Below are positions 26,811 through 35,084 of a stretch of DNA of 64,000 bases, one piece after another (position 1 is the first letter of the stretch; each line of letters starts with the position of its first letter). Origin of the DNA: Bacteroidetes bacterium UBA6221 (GTDB taxonomy: Bacteria > Bacteroidota > Bacteroidia > Chitinophagales > Chitinophagaceae); assembly GCA_002421685.1 (NCBI GenBank), contig DISB01000016.1, positions 323,775 to 387,774 of the forward strand. Direction: 5' to 3'. The notes under the pieces were generated by a model. That model was given only the letters and a program-made list of their open reading frames with translations, searched no databases and had not been told where the DNA came from. A program made the translations under genes and the position numbers.

Positions 26811-28268
26811 ATGAATCTTAATGCCCCCGAATATATAGCCAACTACATAGGCGGCGGACTACAGGGCCCGCTCAACGGTAAGTATATGGACAATATCAAC
26901 CCGGCCACGGGAGAAGTGTACAGTTATGTGCCCGACAGCGACCTGCGCGATGTGGACGAAGCCGTAGGCGCAGCCAAAGCAGTCTTCCCGGCCTGGAGTG
27001 TTACTCCTGCCGAGGAAAGGTTTAAGGTCCTCAACCGCATAGCCGAACTGATAGACCAGAACCTGGACGCCCTGGCGCTGGCTGAAACCAACGACAACGG
27101 CAAACCCCTCTGGCTGAGCAAAAGGGTGGATATACCCCGCGCATCCAGCAACTTCCGCTTCTTCGCCACGGGGCTTATGCATTTTGCATCAGAGAGCCAC
27201 ATTACCGAAGACCGGGCTATCAACTACACCCTGCGCCAGCCCATAGGCGTGGTAGGCTGCATTTCCCCCTGGAACCTGCCGCTCTACCTCTTCACATGGA
27301 AGATTGCTCCGGCCCTGGCTGCCGGCAACTGCGTAGTGGCCAAACCCAGCGAGGTAACACCCATGACGGGCTACCTGCTCAGTGTTATCTGCAAAGAAGC
27401 CGGGCTACCGGACGGCGTGCTGAATATCGTACACGGCAACGGCCCCAACTGCGGTAGTGCTATAGTAGCCCACCCGGATATAAAGGCCATATCCTTCACC
27501 GGCAGTACGCGCGCGGGTAGGGAAATAGCGGCGACAGCAGGGCCTATGTTCAAAAAAGTATCGCTGGAACTGGGTGGTAAAAATCCCAATATCATCTTCG
27601 CCGATTGCGATTGGGACAAGATGATGCGCACCACGCTGCAATCATCCTTCTCTAACCAGGGCCAGATATGCCTCTGCGGCAGCCGGTTATTGGTAGAAGA
27701 AAGTATTTACGAAAAGTTCAAAGCTGAATTTATAGAACGTGCTAAAAAGCTACAGCCCGGCGACCCACTGCTGGACGAAAGCAGGCAGGGTGCGGTGGTG
27801 AGCAAGGTGCACTACGACAAAATACTGTCTGCGATAGAACTGGCCAAAGAAGAAGGTGGTAAAATACTGTTGGGCGGCGAAGCTGTAAAAGGTGAAGGAC
27901 GCTGCGAAAACGGGTACTTCATACAGCCTACGATTATTGAAGGCCTTGGCCCCGATTGCCGTACCAATATGGAAGAGATATTCGGACCGGTGGTGACGAT
28001 ACAATCCTTCCGTACCGAAGAAGAAGCGCTTGAGCTGGCCAATGCCAGCGAATACGGCCTGGCAGCAACAATCTGGACGCAGGACATCACCCGCGCCAAC
28101 CGCGTAGCTATGAACGTGAAGAGCGGCATCATCTGGGTGAACTGTTGGCTGTTCCGCGATTTACGCACACCCTTCGGCGGATTTAAAAACTCAGGTGTGG
28201 GACGAGAAGGCGGTTGGGAAGCCCTCAAGTTCTTCACCGAACCTAAAAACGTTTGTGTGGAATTGTAA
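26811..28268 (+). CDS. Aldehyde dehydrogenase, 2-aminomuconate/2-hydroxymuconate semialdehyde type
   Basis: A 485-residue NAD(P)-dependent aldehyde dehydrogenase. The catalytic cysteine is in SNQGQICLCGSR, the general-base glutamate in LELGGKNPN, and the cofactor loop FTGSTRAGR precedes it. The frame is open back to 26619, but the ATG at 26811 gives the family N terminus and directly follows a promoter box; the longer form would start inside repeats. The following RidA-type deaminase suggests the pair 2-aminomuconate semialdehyde dehydrogenase plus 2-aminomuconate deaminase of tryptophan catabolism through kynurenine. The pathway call is inference; haaO and acmsd genes are not in the window. 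Confidence 0.9.
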   Translation: MNLNAPEYIANYIGGGLQGPLNGKYMDNINPATGEVYSYVPDSDLRDVDEAVGAAKAVFPAWSVTPAEERFKVLNRIAELIDQNLDALALAETNDNGKPLWLSKRVDIPRASSNFRFFATGLMHFASESHITEDRAINYTLRQPIGVVGCISPWNLPLYLFTWKIAPALAAGNCVVAKPSEVTPMTGYLLSVICKEAGLPDGVLNIVHGNGPNCGSAIVAHPDIKAISFTGSTRAGREIAATAGPMFKKVSLELGGKNPNIIFADCDWDKMMRTTLQSSFSNQGQICLCGSRLLVEESIYEKFKAEFIERAKKLQPGDPLLDESRQGAVVSKVHYDKILSAIELAKEEGGKILLGGEAVKGEGRCENGYFIQPTIIEGLGPDCRTNMEEIFGPVVTIQSFRTEEEALELANASEYGLAATIWTQDITRANRVAMNVKSGIIWVNCWLFRDLRTPFGGFKNSGVGREGGWEALKFFTEPKNVCVEL

Positions 28269-28275
28269 CACTCAT

Positions 28276-28605
28276 ATGAAAACATTCGTCGTTATATGGA
28301 TAATTGGGATAGTATCAACAGCAGTAGTCTGCCATTTGAAATATAGAACATTCATACACAATATCGAATTGGAGGATTTGAAGAATGGTAAAATCCTTGA
28401 CTATGATAGACTTCAGAAAGGCCCAGGTATTTTAAATATTTTTGGTTTTATCATTCCTTATACTCCGCCAACTTCTATAATTAGAGAGACCGAAAATGAA
28501 TACACTAAAAAAATAATCTACCAACATAATTTCTTCGTAAAAGCCTTTTGGGTTTTGTTTATTTTACCATTGCCTGTAGCCATAATATTTTATTTGCTAA
28601 ACTAA
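28276..28605 (+). CDS. Small two-helix membrane protein inserted in the aldehyde dehydrogenase-ridA pair
   Basis: A 109-residue protein, not recognised. A hydrophobic helix at 3-20 and another at 87-107 flank a soluble, charged middle with a weakly hydrophobic IFGFIIPYTPP stretch. The ATG at 28276, 7 bases after the dehydrogenase stop, is chosen; an earlier in-frame start would lie inside the dehydrogenase. The gene is visibly richer in A/T than both neighbours and separates two genes that look like a metabolic pair, which suggests later insertion. Its architecture (helix, loop, helix) is like that of the 93-residue protein behind ridA but no clear sequence match was seen. Confidence 0.6.
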   Translation: MKTFVVIWIIGIVSTAVVCHLKYRTFIHNIELEDLKNGKILDYDRLQKGPGILNIFGFIIPYTPPTSIIRETENEYTKKIIYQHNFFVKAFWVLFILPLPVAIIFYLLN

Positions 28606-28609
28606 CAAT

Positions 28610-29029
28610 ATGTCAGAAAAAATTTCAACAGATAAAGCGCCTAAGCCCGTAGGGCTGTACCCACATGCCCGTAAAGTGGGCAACCTATTATTCCTATCGG
28701 GTATAGGCCCGCGCATGGCCGGCGATGGCGAAATGGTAGTGCCGGGATTGAAGCTGGACAAAAACGGCAACTTCCTTGAATTCGATTTTGAAGTCCAGTG
28801 CCGCAACGTATTTGATAACGTAAGGATTGTATTGGAAGAAAGCGGCAGCAGTTGGGACAAGCTGGTGGACGTAACCGTGTTCCTGGTAAACATGAAGCGC
28901 GACTTCGCCACCTACAACCGTGTATATGCCGAGTACTTCAAAGACAACCAACCCTGCCGCACTACGGTAGAGATCAGCTCACTACCCACGCCCATAGCGA
29001 TAGAGCTGAAGTGTATCGCGGAGATATAA
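28610..29029 (+). CDS. RidA-family deaminase, 2-aminomuconate deaminase-like
   Basis: A 139-residue protein of the YjgF/YER057c/UK114 (RidA) superfamily, normally a trimer that hydrolyses enamines or imines. The N-terminal PVGLYPHARKVGNLLFLSG pattern, with PHAR in place of the PYSQ of classic RidA, is like that of 2-aminomuconate deaminases. The middle CRNVFDNVRIVLEESG and the end TTVEISSLPTPIAIELKCIAEI are family typical. Together with the upstream aldehyde dehydrogenase it may convert 2-aminomuconate to 4-oxalocrotonate. The last 12 codons including the stop are repeated 334 bases downstream with only synonymous changes. Confidence 0.88.
   Translation: MSEKISTDKAPKPVGLYPHARKVGNLLFLSGIGPRMAGDGEMVVPGLKLDKNGNFLEFDFEVQCRNVFDNVRIVLEESGSSWDKLVDVTVFLVNMKRDFATYNRVYAEYFKDNQPCRTTVEISSLPTPIAIELKCIAEI
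28994..29029 (+). repeat. ridA-like gene tail, copy 1
   Basis: These 36 bases encode IAIELKCIAEI and the stop. They match 29328-29363 at 32 of 36 positions; the four differences are all in third codon positions and all synonymous. Confidence 0.9.
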
Positions 29030-29039
29030 ATCAAAGGGC

Positions 29040-29321
29040 ATGATTGAAGTAATAGGCAGTGGGATAGCGTTGATATGTGGATTGTTATGGGCTGTGCAAG
29101 TTTTACTATTTCATTACTTAGAAACATCAAATAATCATTCTGGCTTGCCCTTTTTTAAGATTGGCTCATTATTCAGGCTTTTTACGTTTTATGACACGAG
29201 GGTCAAAGCTAAGGATGAACAAATAAGGAAGGTAAGAGACCTGTGTCTGGCATTATCAGGATATACATTGCTGACAGGAATATTATTTGTTACTGTAGTA
29301 GTTATTTTCAATTTAAAATAA
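29040..29321 (+). CDS. Small two-helix membrane protein, paralogue of the RHS-linked protein
   Basis: A 93-residue protein with hydrophobic helices at about 4-25 and 70-90 and a basic, charged loop between them. Hand alignment with the 89-residue protein encoded at 54491-54760 gives 37 identities with one 2-residue gap. Shared text includes HYLETSNN/YYLEVSNN, TFYD..VK.KD and the SGY at the start of the second helix. No known domain was recognised. The gene is AT-rich, starts 10 bases after the ridA-like stop, and is flanked by a second copy of the ridA-like 3' end. By its link to an RHS gene elsewhere it might be an orphan immunity protein, which is inference. Confidence 0.65.
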   Translation: MIEVIGSGIALICGLLWAVQVLLFHYLETSNNHSGLPFFKIGSLFRLFTFYDTRVKAKDEQIRKVRDLCLALSGYTLLTGILFVTVVVIFNLK

Positions 29322-29327
29322 TACCTC

Positions 29328-29363
29328 ATAGCCATAGAACTGAAGTGCATCGCAGAGATATAA
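29328..29363 (+). repeat. ridA-like gene tail, copy 2
   Basis: This second copy of the last 12 codons of the ridA-like gene has synonymous third-base differences at four codons. It has no coding role here because the frame ahead of it is closed. It marks the right border of the inserted 93-codon gene. Confidence 0.9.
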
Positions 29364-29373
29364 GAAAAAAATC

Positions 29374-29387
29374 CCGATAGCTATCGG
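29374..29387. repeat. 14-base palindrome CCGATAGCTATCGG
   Basis: A perfect palindrome between the ridA-like tail copy and the convergent lipoprotein gene. The same core is, to my knowledge, a frequent intergenic motif in Bacteroidota; it is too short a stem and lacks a good T run to call a strong terminator. Confidence 0.5.
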
Positions 29388-29451
29388 ACTAAAACTTAAA
29401 ACTCTTAACCATGAACAATCGCCAATTGTCAATTGCTTACTGTCAACTGAA

Positions 29452-30300
29452 CTACGGCGCTATCGGTACATCAATCCTAAGCTGCCGCTGGAAAGGGCGT
29501 CCGTTGGCATCTTTGCCCGTTACCTTCCACATTACCGAGCGCAGTTCTGTGTGCATGGGCTTCGATGTGCTGCTCTTTACATTGCGCAGGCTGTTCACCC
29601 ACTTCTGTATCCCGCTGCGCGACCAGTTGCGGTTCCTGGCGTCGCGGTTCACGGCGTTGCGTATGGCCTTGTTCGATACTTTCAGGCCATCCAGTTTTTT
29701 CGGTTCCAGGTCTATTTCATATACGCCATTGCTACCCTTTAGCTTCTTCCAGTCGGTGAGCTTCCGCAGCGATTCCAATGGCAGTGTACCCAGGTCGTTG
29801 CGGGCTACTATAATGGTCTGGTACCGCATATACACATCATCTATATTGGCTCCTTTGATGTATATCTTATTGCCAACAAGGGTGCCTTCGGTTATCTCGT
29901 AGCTCGCGCCGTAGTCTGTTTCCAGGTTAGGTTCTTTATAAGTTTTGACTGTTATGTCCGGGATGAAAAATTCTGCCTGTGGGAAGGGCACTTTCAAACC
30001 CTTGCCGGTTGGTTGCGCGGCTACGGCTTCTGTAGCATGAGTTGATGGTTGTGATGTGTCTGCAACCGCAGCAGGTGTCGAGTCAGGCCTGGTAGAAGCG
30101 ATGGTTGCGGGCCGGCCTGTGTTCATCTTCAGGTCGGGCACCACGTCGGCCAGGTACTGCGAGTCGGTCTCTGTGACGATGGTTGCCGGGTCGCCTATTT
30201 TGATAGGCGGCGCCTGTCCTGTAGGGTTATCACTATCGTTGCAGGCGCTGAACGCCGGCAATAATAATAGTAGTATATATATGGGTAAACCTGCTTTCAT
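29452..30300 (-). CDS. Lipoprotein of unknown function
   Basis: A 282-residue predicted lipoprotein. The N terminus is a signal peptide with lipobox FSAC (Cys near residue 20). A Pro/Thr/Ala-rich low-complexity linker (about 55-100) is followed by a soluble domain (about 105-282) containing KVPFPQAEFFIPDITVKT and a Lys/Arg-rich end with several Trp. I do not recognise the domain. It is probably a single gene, followed by the tail copy of the ridA-like gene and preceded by a 48-base gap to the E1 gene stop. Confidence 0.65.
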   Translation of the reverse strand: MKAGLPIYILLLLLPAFSACNDSDNPTGQAPPIKIGDPATIVTETDSQYLADVVPDLKMNTGRPATIASTRPDSTPAAVADTSQPSTHATEAVAAQPTGKGLKVPFPQAEFFIPDITVKTYKEPNLETDYGASYEITEGTLVGNKIYIKGANIDDVYMRYQTIIVARNDLGTLPLESLRKLTDWKKLKGSNGVYEIDLEPKKLDGLKVSNKAIRNAVNRDARNRNWSRSGIQKWVNSLRNVKSSTSKPMHTELRSVMWKVTGKDANGRPFQRQLRIDVPIAP

Positions 30301-30348
30301 ATGCTGCTATTCGTTGCTAAGTTAATAAACACGATGGTTATAATAAGC

Positions 30349-32328
30349 CTAATAGTTCAATAGCTTCTGCACGCACTCGTCCAGCCTTTTCTTCGCCAGG
30401 AAGTTCTGTTCCAGCTCTATAGCAAATGGCACGGGCGTATCGAGGCTGGCGCAACGTACTATAGGTGCATCCAGGTATTGAAAGCAGTGCTCCGTTATCC
30501 ATGCGCTGATCTCTCCGCCTATGCCGCCAAACAGTGTATCCTCGTGCAGCACCAGCACTTTCCCCGTACGTTCTACTGAAGCGCGAATAGCATCATAATC
30601 CAGCGGCAGCAGCGTGCGCAAGTCAAGTATGTCAAAAGATATGTCAGGGTGTTGAGCGGCATATTGTGTAGCCCAATGCACACCGCTGCCATAGGTGATG
30701 ATACTGATCTCTTCACCCTGCTGCACCGTACGTGCCTTGCCTATCTCTATTGTATAGTAATCATTTGGCACCATACCGCTGATACTACGGTACAGGGCTT
30801 TATGCTCGAAGAACATTACGGGGTTAGGGTCGTTGATGGCGGCTATCAGCAGACCCTTGGCATCTTCGGGTGTAGATGGATAAAGCACTTTCAAACCCGG
30901 TGTGTGCGTAAACCATGCCTCGTTGCTCTGCGAGTGGAATGGCCCTGCGCCTACTCCCGCGCCAGTTGGCATACGCACCACTACATCTGCGTTCTGCCCC
31001 CAGCGGTAGTATATCTTGGCCAGGTTGTTCACTACCTGGTTGAAGCCCACTGTTACAAAATCAGCAAACTGCATTTCCATCATGGCCTTATATCCTTTCA
31101 GCGAAAGCCCCAACGCAGCACCCACTATCGCACTCTCACATATGGGCGTATTGCGCACCCGCTCCTTGCCAAACTCTTCTACAAAACCCTCGGTCACTTT
31201 GAAGGCACCACCATATTCAGCTATGTCTTGCCCCATCAATACGAGGTTAGGGTGGCGTTCCATGCTCTGCTTTAATCCCTCGCTGATGGCTTGTATGAAT
31301 TTCTTCTCCGATTTCGCGCCTGTTGCCGGGGCAATTGCTTTATTGTCAAACGGTGCATATATATCCGCCATTTCCTCTTCGGTATCCGGCTCTATGGGCG
31401 GCGCTACAAACCCTTTCTGCACACCCACTTCTATTTCCGCCTTTATCTTTTCCCTTATCTCCTTGATGAGGAAGTGGTTCAACACCTCATGCTCCAGCAG
31501 GTATCCTTCAAAGCGCTGTACGGGGTCTTTCTTGCCCCATTCCTCAAAAAGCTCTTTAGGCACATACTTCACCCCGCTGGCTTCCTCATGTCCCCGCATA
31601 CGAAAGGTCATACATTCTATCAGCATAGGTTTCTGCTCTTGGATGCAATACCTGCGGGCTTCACTAACCGCCTTGTGGACCTCCAGTATATTATTACCAT
31701 CTATTGTTATGCCCGCCATGCCGTAGCCAATCGCTTTATCTGCCAGGTGCTTGCAGGCATATTGTTCATTTACAGGCGTACTCAGGCCATAGCCATTGTT
31801 CTCTATCAGGAATATAACCGGCAGGCTCCATACGGCAGCCACATTCAATGCTTCATGAAAATCCCCCTCGCTGGTGCCCCCGTCGCCGGAAAAAGCTAAT
31901 GCTATCTTATCTTCTTTCTTCAGTTTATGCGCCAGCGCCACGCCGTCAGCTATGGCCATCTGCGGGCCCAGGTGCGATATCATGCCGCATATATGATAAT
32001 CATTAGTGCCGAAGTGGAAAGACCTTTCCCGCCCCTTGCTGAAACCATCCTTTTTGCCCTGCCATTGCAGGAACAGCTTATCAAACGGCACATTGCGGGC
32101 GGTAAATACACCCAGGTTACGGTGCAGGGGCATAATGTATTCGTCGCTGTCCATGGCCAGGGCAGCCCCCACGGCTATGGCTTCCTGCCCTATACCGCTG
32201 AACCATTTGCTTATCTTGCCCTGGCGCAGCAGCACCAGCATTTTTTCCTCTATCATACGGGGGCGCAGCATATGTGTATATAAGTCAACCAGTTGCTCCG
32301 TGCTGTAGCCCGTCTTATCGAAATGCAT
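30349..32328 (-). CDS. Branched-chain 2-oxoacid (or pyruvate) dehydrogenase E1, fused alpha and beta subunits
   Basis: A 659-residue thiamine-diphosphate enzyme. The alpha half (about 1-320) has the TPP motif GDGGTSEGDFHEALN near 146-160 with IENNGYGLS after it. The beta half (about 330-659) starts with KKFIQAISEGLKQSM and carries GQDIAEYGG and RMPTGAGVGAGPFHSQS. The single-chain alpha-beta fusion is usual in Bacteroidota and is mostly annotated as 2-oxoisovalerate dehydrogenase; pyruvate cannot be excluded. The frame opens at 32367, but the -7 box TACATTTG (32344-32351, minus strand) lies inside that extension, so the ATG at 32328 (MHFDKTGYS) is the start. E2 and E3 genes are not adjacent. 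Confidence 0.9.
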   Translation of the reverse strand: MHFDKTGYSTEQLVDLYTHMLRPRMIEEKMLVLLRQGKISKWFSGIGQEAIAVGAALAMDSDEYIMPLHRNLGVFTARNVPFDKLFLQWQGKKDGFSKGRERSFHFGTNDYHICGMISHLGPQMAIADGVALAHKLKKEDKIALAFSGDGGTSEGDFHEALNVAAVWSLPVIFLIENNGYGLSTPVNEQYACKHLADKAIGYGMAGITIDGNNILEVHKAVSEARRYCIQEQKPMLIECMTFRMRGHEEASGVKYVPKELFEEWGKKDPVQRFEGYLLEHEVLNHFLIKEIREKIKAEIEVGVQKGFVAPPIEPDTEEEMADIYAPFDNKAIAPATGAKSEKKFIQAISEGLKQSMERHPNLVLMGQDIAEYGGAFKVTEGFVEEFGKERVRNTPICESAIVGAALGLSLKGYKAMMEMQFADFVTVGFNQVVNNLAKIYYRWGQNADVVVRMPTGAGVGAGPFHSQSNEAWFTHTPGLKVLYPSTPEDAKGLLIAAINDPNPVMFFEHKALYRSISGMVPNDYYTIEIGKARTVQQGEEISIITYGSGVHWATQYAAQHPDISFDILDLRTLLPLDYDAIRASVERTGKVLVLHEDTLFGGIGGEISAWITEHCFQYLDAPIVRCASLDTPVPFAIELEQNFLAKKRLDECVQKLLNY

Positions 32329-32343
32329 ATACGATATTTGGTG

Positions 32344-32351
32344 CAAATGTA
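32344..32351 (-). promoter_or_regulatory. Bacteroidota -7 box that decides the E1 start
   Basis: TACATTTG on the minus strand lies 15 bases ahead of the ATG at 32328 and downstream of the frame's first ATG at 32367, so the shorter protein is the real one. Confidence 0.6.
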
Positions 32352-32453
32352 AAGTTATCTGCCGCAATCACATATTACGGAGGGCTGTAGTTTGGGGAAA
32401 ATATGTGGGCAGATATGAGGGGTAAATTAATTTTTGCTTCTGTTATTCTTTCT

Positions 32454-32461
32454 TAACTTTG
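32454..32461 (+). promoter_or_regulatory. Bacteroidota -7 box for pyrG
   Basis: TAACTTTG, a full TAnnTTTG match, gives an mRNA leader of about 70 bases before pyrG. I see no attenuator hairpin in the leader. Confidence 0.5.
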
Positions 32462-32537
32462 TGTGACCGATTGAGCAATTCCCCATATTTTATTGGATAT
32501 ATAGCTGGATAAACGGTCTGAAAAAATCAGGAGCGTT

Positions 32538-34190
32538 ATGACTAAGTACATTTTTGTGACGGGAGGTGTTACCTCTTCATTAGGTAAAGGAATTATTGCC
32601 GCCTCGCTGGCCAAACTGCTGCAGGCAAGAGGATACAGCACCACCATCCAGAAATTTGACCCCTATATCAACGTTGACCCCGGCACCCTGAACCCCTACG
32701 AACACGGCGAATGTTATGTGACTGAAGACGGCGCCGAAACCGACCTGGACCTGGGCCACTACGAGCGTTTCCTGAATACCTATACATCACAAGCCAATAA
32801 TGTAACTACCGGCCGCATATATCAATATGTAATTAATAAAGAGCGCGAAGGCGCGTACCTGGGTAAAACCGTACAGGTGATACCGCATATTACAGATGAG
32901 ATCAAACGCCGCATCACCTTGCTGGGCGAAAAGAATGAATTTGATATTGTCATTACTGAATTAGGTGGTACAGTGGGTGATATTGAATCACTGCCATACA
33001 TTGAGGCGGTGCGCCAGTTGAAATGGGAGATGGGCGATGAAAACTGCTTAGTTGTTCACCTGACACTAATACCCTACCTGAAAGCTGCAAAAGAGTTGAA
33101 AACCAAGCCTACGCAGCACTCGGTGAAAATGATGAGTGAAAACGGGTTGAACCCGGATATACTGGTTTGCCGTACTGAGGAACCGCTGAACAAAGAAATA
33201 AAACGCAAAGTAGCCCTGTTTTGTAACGTCACCCAAGACGCTGTAATAGAAGCAATGGATGCGGATACCATCTACAGCGTACCGCTGGAAATGATGCGTG
33301 AGCAACTGGATGAAATATGCCTGAAGAAAATGGAACTACCTATGGGTACCGACCCTGACCTGACACGGTGGAAGGAGTTCCTGAACAAGCTGCGCTACCC
33401 AAAATCGAAAGTAGTGATAGGCCTGATAGGTAAATATGTGGAGCTACAGGATGCCTACAAATCAATACTGGAGGCATTGATACATGCAGGCGCTATGAAT
33501 GAGTGCAAAGTAGAAGTACGCAACATACATTCTGAAGACCTGACACCTAAGAACGCTGCAGAAAAGCTGCGCAACCTGGATGCAGTGCTGGTAGCGCCCG
33601 GCTTTGGCAACAGGGGGATTGACGGTAAGATAGATGCCATTCGCTACGCCCGCGAGCACCAAATTCCTTTCTTTGGTATATGCCTGGGTATGCAGATGGC
33701 CTGTGTAGAATTTGCACGCAACGTGTTAGGGATGGAACATGCACACTCTACGGAAATGAATGATGATACCAGCCATGCCGTTATCAGTATGATGGCGGAG
33801 CAGAAGAACATTAAACAGATGGGTGGCACTATGAGGCTGGGCGCGTACGAATGCAAGCTGAAAGAAGGCTCAAAAGTGGCAGCAATATATGGTAGTCACG
33901 ACATCTCTGAACGCCACCGCCACCGCTACGAATTCAATAGCGAATACCTGGAGGCATTTGAAAAAGCCGGTATGAAAGCTACCGGTATCAACCCCGCCAC
34001 AGGGCTGGTGGAAATAGTGGAGCTGCCAGAGCATCCATATTTCGTAGGCGTACAGTTCCACCCCGAATACAAGAGTACGGTTGAAAACCCGCACCCGCTC
34101 TTCGTTGCCTTTGTTGCTGCGGCTAAAGAAGCCCGCAACCGAAATGGCAACGCGGAAAAAGTATTCGAAAAATCGGTAGCCGGAAATTAA
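32538..34190 (+). CDS. pyrG: CTP synthase
   Basis: A 550-residue enzyme that aminates UTP to CTP with glutamine and ATP. The N-terminal synthetase domain begins YIFVTGGVTSSLGKGI with the P-loop, and contains KFDPYINVDPGTLNPYEHGE. The C-terminal class I glutamine amidotransferase has the nucleophile Cys in FFGICLGMQMA (near 382) and the His-Glu pair in GVQFHPEYKS (near 520). Length is normal. The stop codon TAA (34188-34190) directly abuts the stop codon of the convergent murI, leaving no space for a terminator. Confidence 0.97.
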   Translation: MTKYIFVTGGVTSSLGKGIIAASLAKLLQARGYSTTIQKFDPYINVDPGTLNPYEHGECYVTEDGAETDLDLGHYERFLNTYTSQANNVTTGRIYQYVINKEREGAYLGKTVQVIPHITDEIKRRITLLGEKNEFDIVITELGGTVGDIESLPYIEAVRQLKWEMGDENCLVVHLTLIPYLKAAKELKTKPTQHSVKMMSENGLNPDILVCRTEEPLNKEIKRKVALFCNVTQDAVIEAMDADTIYSVPLEMMREQLDEICLKKMELPMGTDPDLTRWKEFLNKLRYPKSKVVIGLIGKYVELQDAYKSILEALIHAGAMNECKVEVRNIHSEDLTPKNAAEKLRNLDAVLVAPGFGNRGIDGKIDAIRYAREHQIPFFGICLGMQMACVEFARNVLGMEHAHSTEMNDDTSHAVISMMAEQKNIKQMGGTMRLGAYECKLKEGSKVAAIYGSHDISERHRHRYEFNSEYLEAFEKAGMKATGINPATGLVEIVELPEHPYFVGVQFHPEYKSTVENPHPLFVAFVAAAKEARNRNGNAEKVFEKSVAGN

Positions 34191-35015
34191 TTACAACCTC
34201 ACATGCTGCGAGTGCACTTCTTCGCCAAAGAAGGCACTGCCATGCTTGTCGAAATAAGCGGGTGAATCGGTAGTATAAAAAGTTACCTGTCCACCCTGCG
34301 TCAGTTGATTTTCTATCTCGGTATTCCGCTGCAGGTATTCTGCCAGGCTATCTGCTACAATTTCACCTTGAGTCACCACCCTCACGCCCGGCGGTAAATG
34401 CTTTTTAATTGTGTTCAGCAGCAAAGGGTAATGCGTACAACCTAAAAGTACGGTGTCGATATCCGGGCATTGCTGCAACAGTTTTTCCAGGTCCTGCTTT
34501 ACAAAGTGTTCTGCCGCGCTGCTGATATGCTCATTATTTTCTATCATAGGCACCCACATAGGGCAGGCGTGTTGAAAGACCTGTACCCCAGGATAAAACT
34601 CACTTATCTCTACCGGGTAAATATAGCTGTCGATAGTGCCATGCGTACCCAGCACCCCCACTGCATTTTTTTTTGTGTACTTTCCAATTATCTCGGCCGT
34701 AGGGCGTATCACACCCAATACGCGCTTTTCAGCGCCCATACGGGGCAGGTCATTCATTTGTATCTTCCTAAGCGCCTCTGCCGATGCGGTGTTACATGCC
34801 AGTATAATCAGCGGGCAACCTTGTGCGAACATCCACTCTACCGCCTGCAAAGTATATTCATAAACAATGTCCAGCGAGCGGTCGCCATAGGGCGCGCGCG
34901 CGTTGTCGCCCAGGTACAGGTAGTCGTACTGCGGCAGCCTTTCTTTAATGGCTTTAAACACCGTAAGCCCGCCAAAACCTGAATCGAATATACCTATGGG
35001 ATGGGATGATTGCAT
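34191..35015 (-). CDS. murI: Glutamate racemase
   Basis: A 274-residue cofactor-independent racemase that makes D-glutamate for peptidoglycan. The two catalytic cysteines are in ILACNTASAEAL (Cys74) and LLGCTHYPLL (Cys192), and the N terminus IGIFDSGFGGLTV is typical. Its start codon is 5 bases behind a minus-strand TATATTTG box, so the transcript may be leaderless. Its stop abuts the convergent pyrG stop. Confidence 0.96.
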   Translation of the reverse strand: MQSSHPIGIFDSGFGGLTVFKAIKERLPQYDYLYLGDNARAPYGDRSLDIVYEYTLQAVEWMFAQGCPLIILACNTASAEALRKIQMNDLPRMGAEKRVLGVIRPTAEIIGKYTKKNAVGVLGTHGTIDSYIYPVEISEFYPGVQVFQHACPMWVPMIENNEHISSAAEHFVKQDLEKLLQQCPDIDTVLLGCTHYPLLLNTIKKHLPPGVRVVTQGEIVADSLAEYLQRNTEIENQLTQGGQVTFYTTDSPAYFDKHGSAFFGEEVHSQHVRL

Positions 35016-35020
35016 CAGGG

Positions 35021-35028
35021 CAAATATA
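35021..35028 (-). promoter_or_regulatory. Bacteroidota -7 box for murI
   Basis: The minus strand reads TATATTTG, 5 bases ahead of the murI ATG. Confidence 0.55.
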
Positions 35029-35084
35029 AAGCAGGAAATTCAGAATGAGGTAAGCAACACTGCAGCTCTATATATTGTACTTTT

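Noticed and set aside
29411..29902. 163-codon plus-strand frame opposite the lipoprotein gene
   Set aside because: Its protein is low in similarity to anything and rich in Ser/Arg/Leu as expected for an antisense frame; the minus-strand lipoprotein has a clean signal peptide and lipobox.
32329..32367. 13-codon extension of the E1 gene
   Set aside because: The promoter box TACATTTG lies inside it, so it cannot be transcribed from that promoter.
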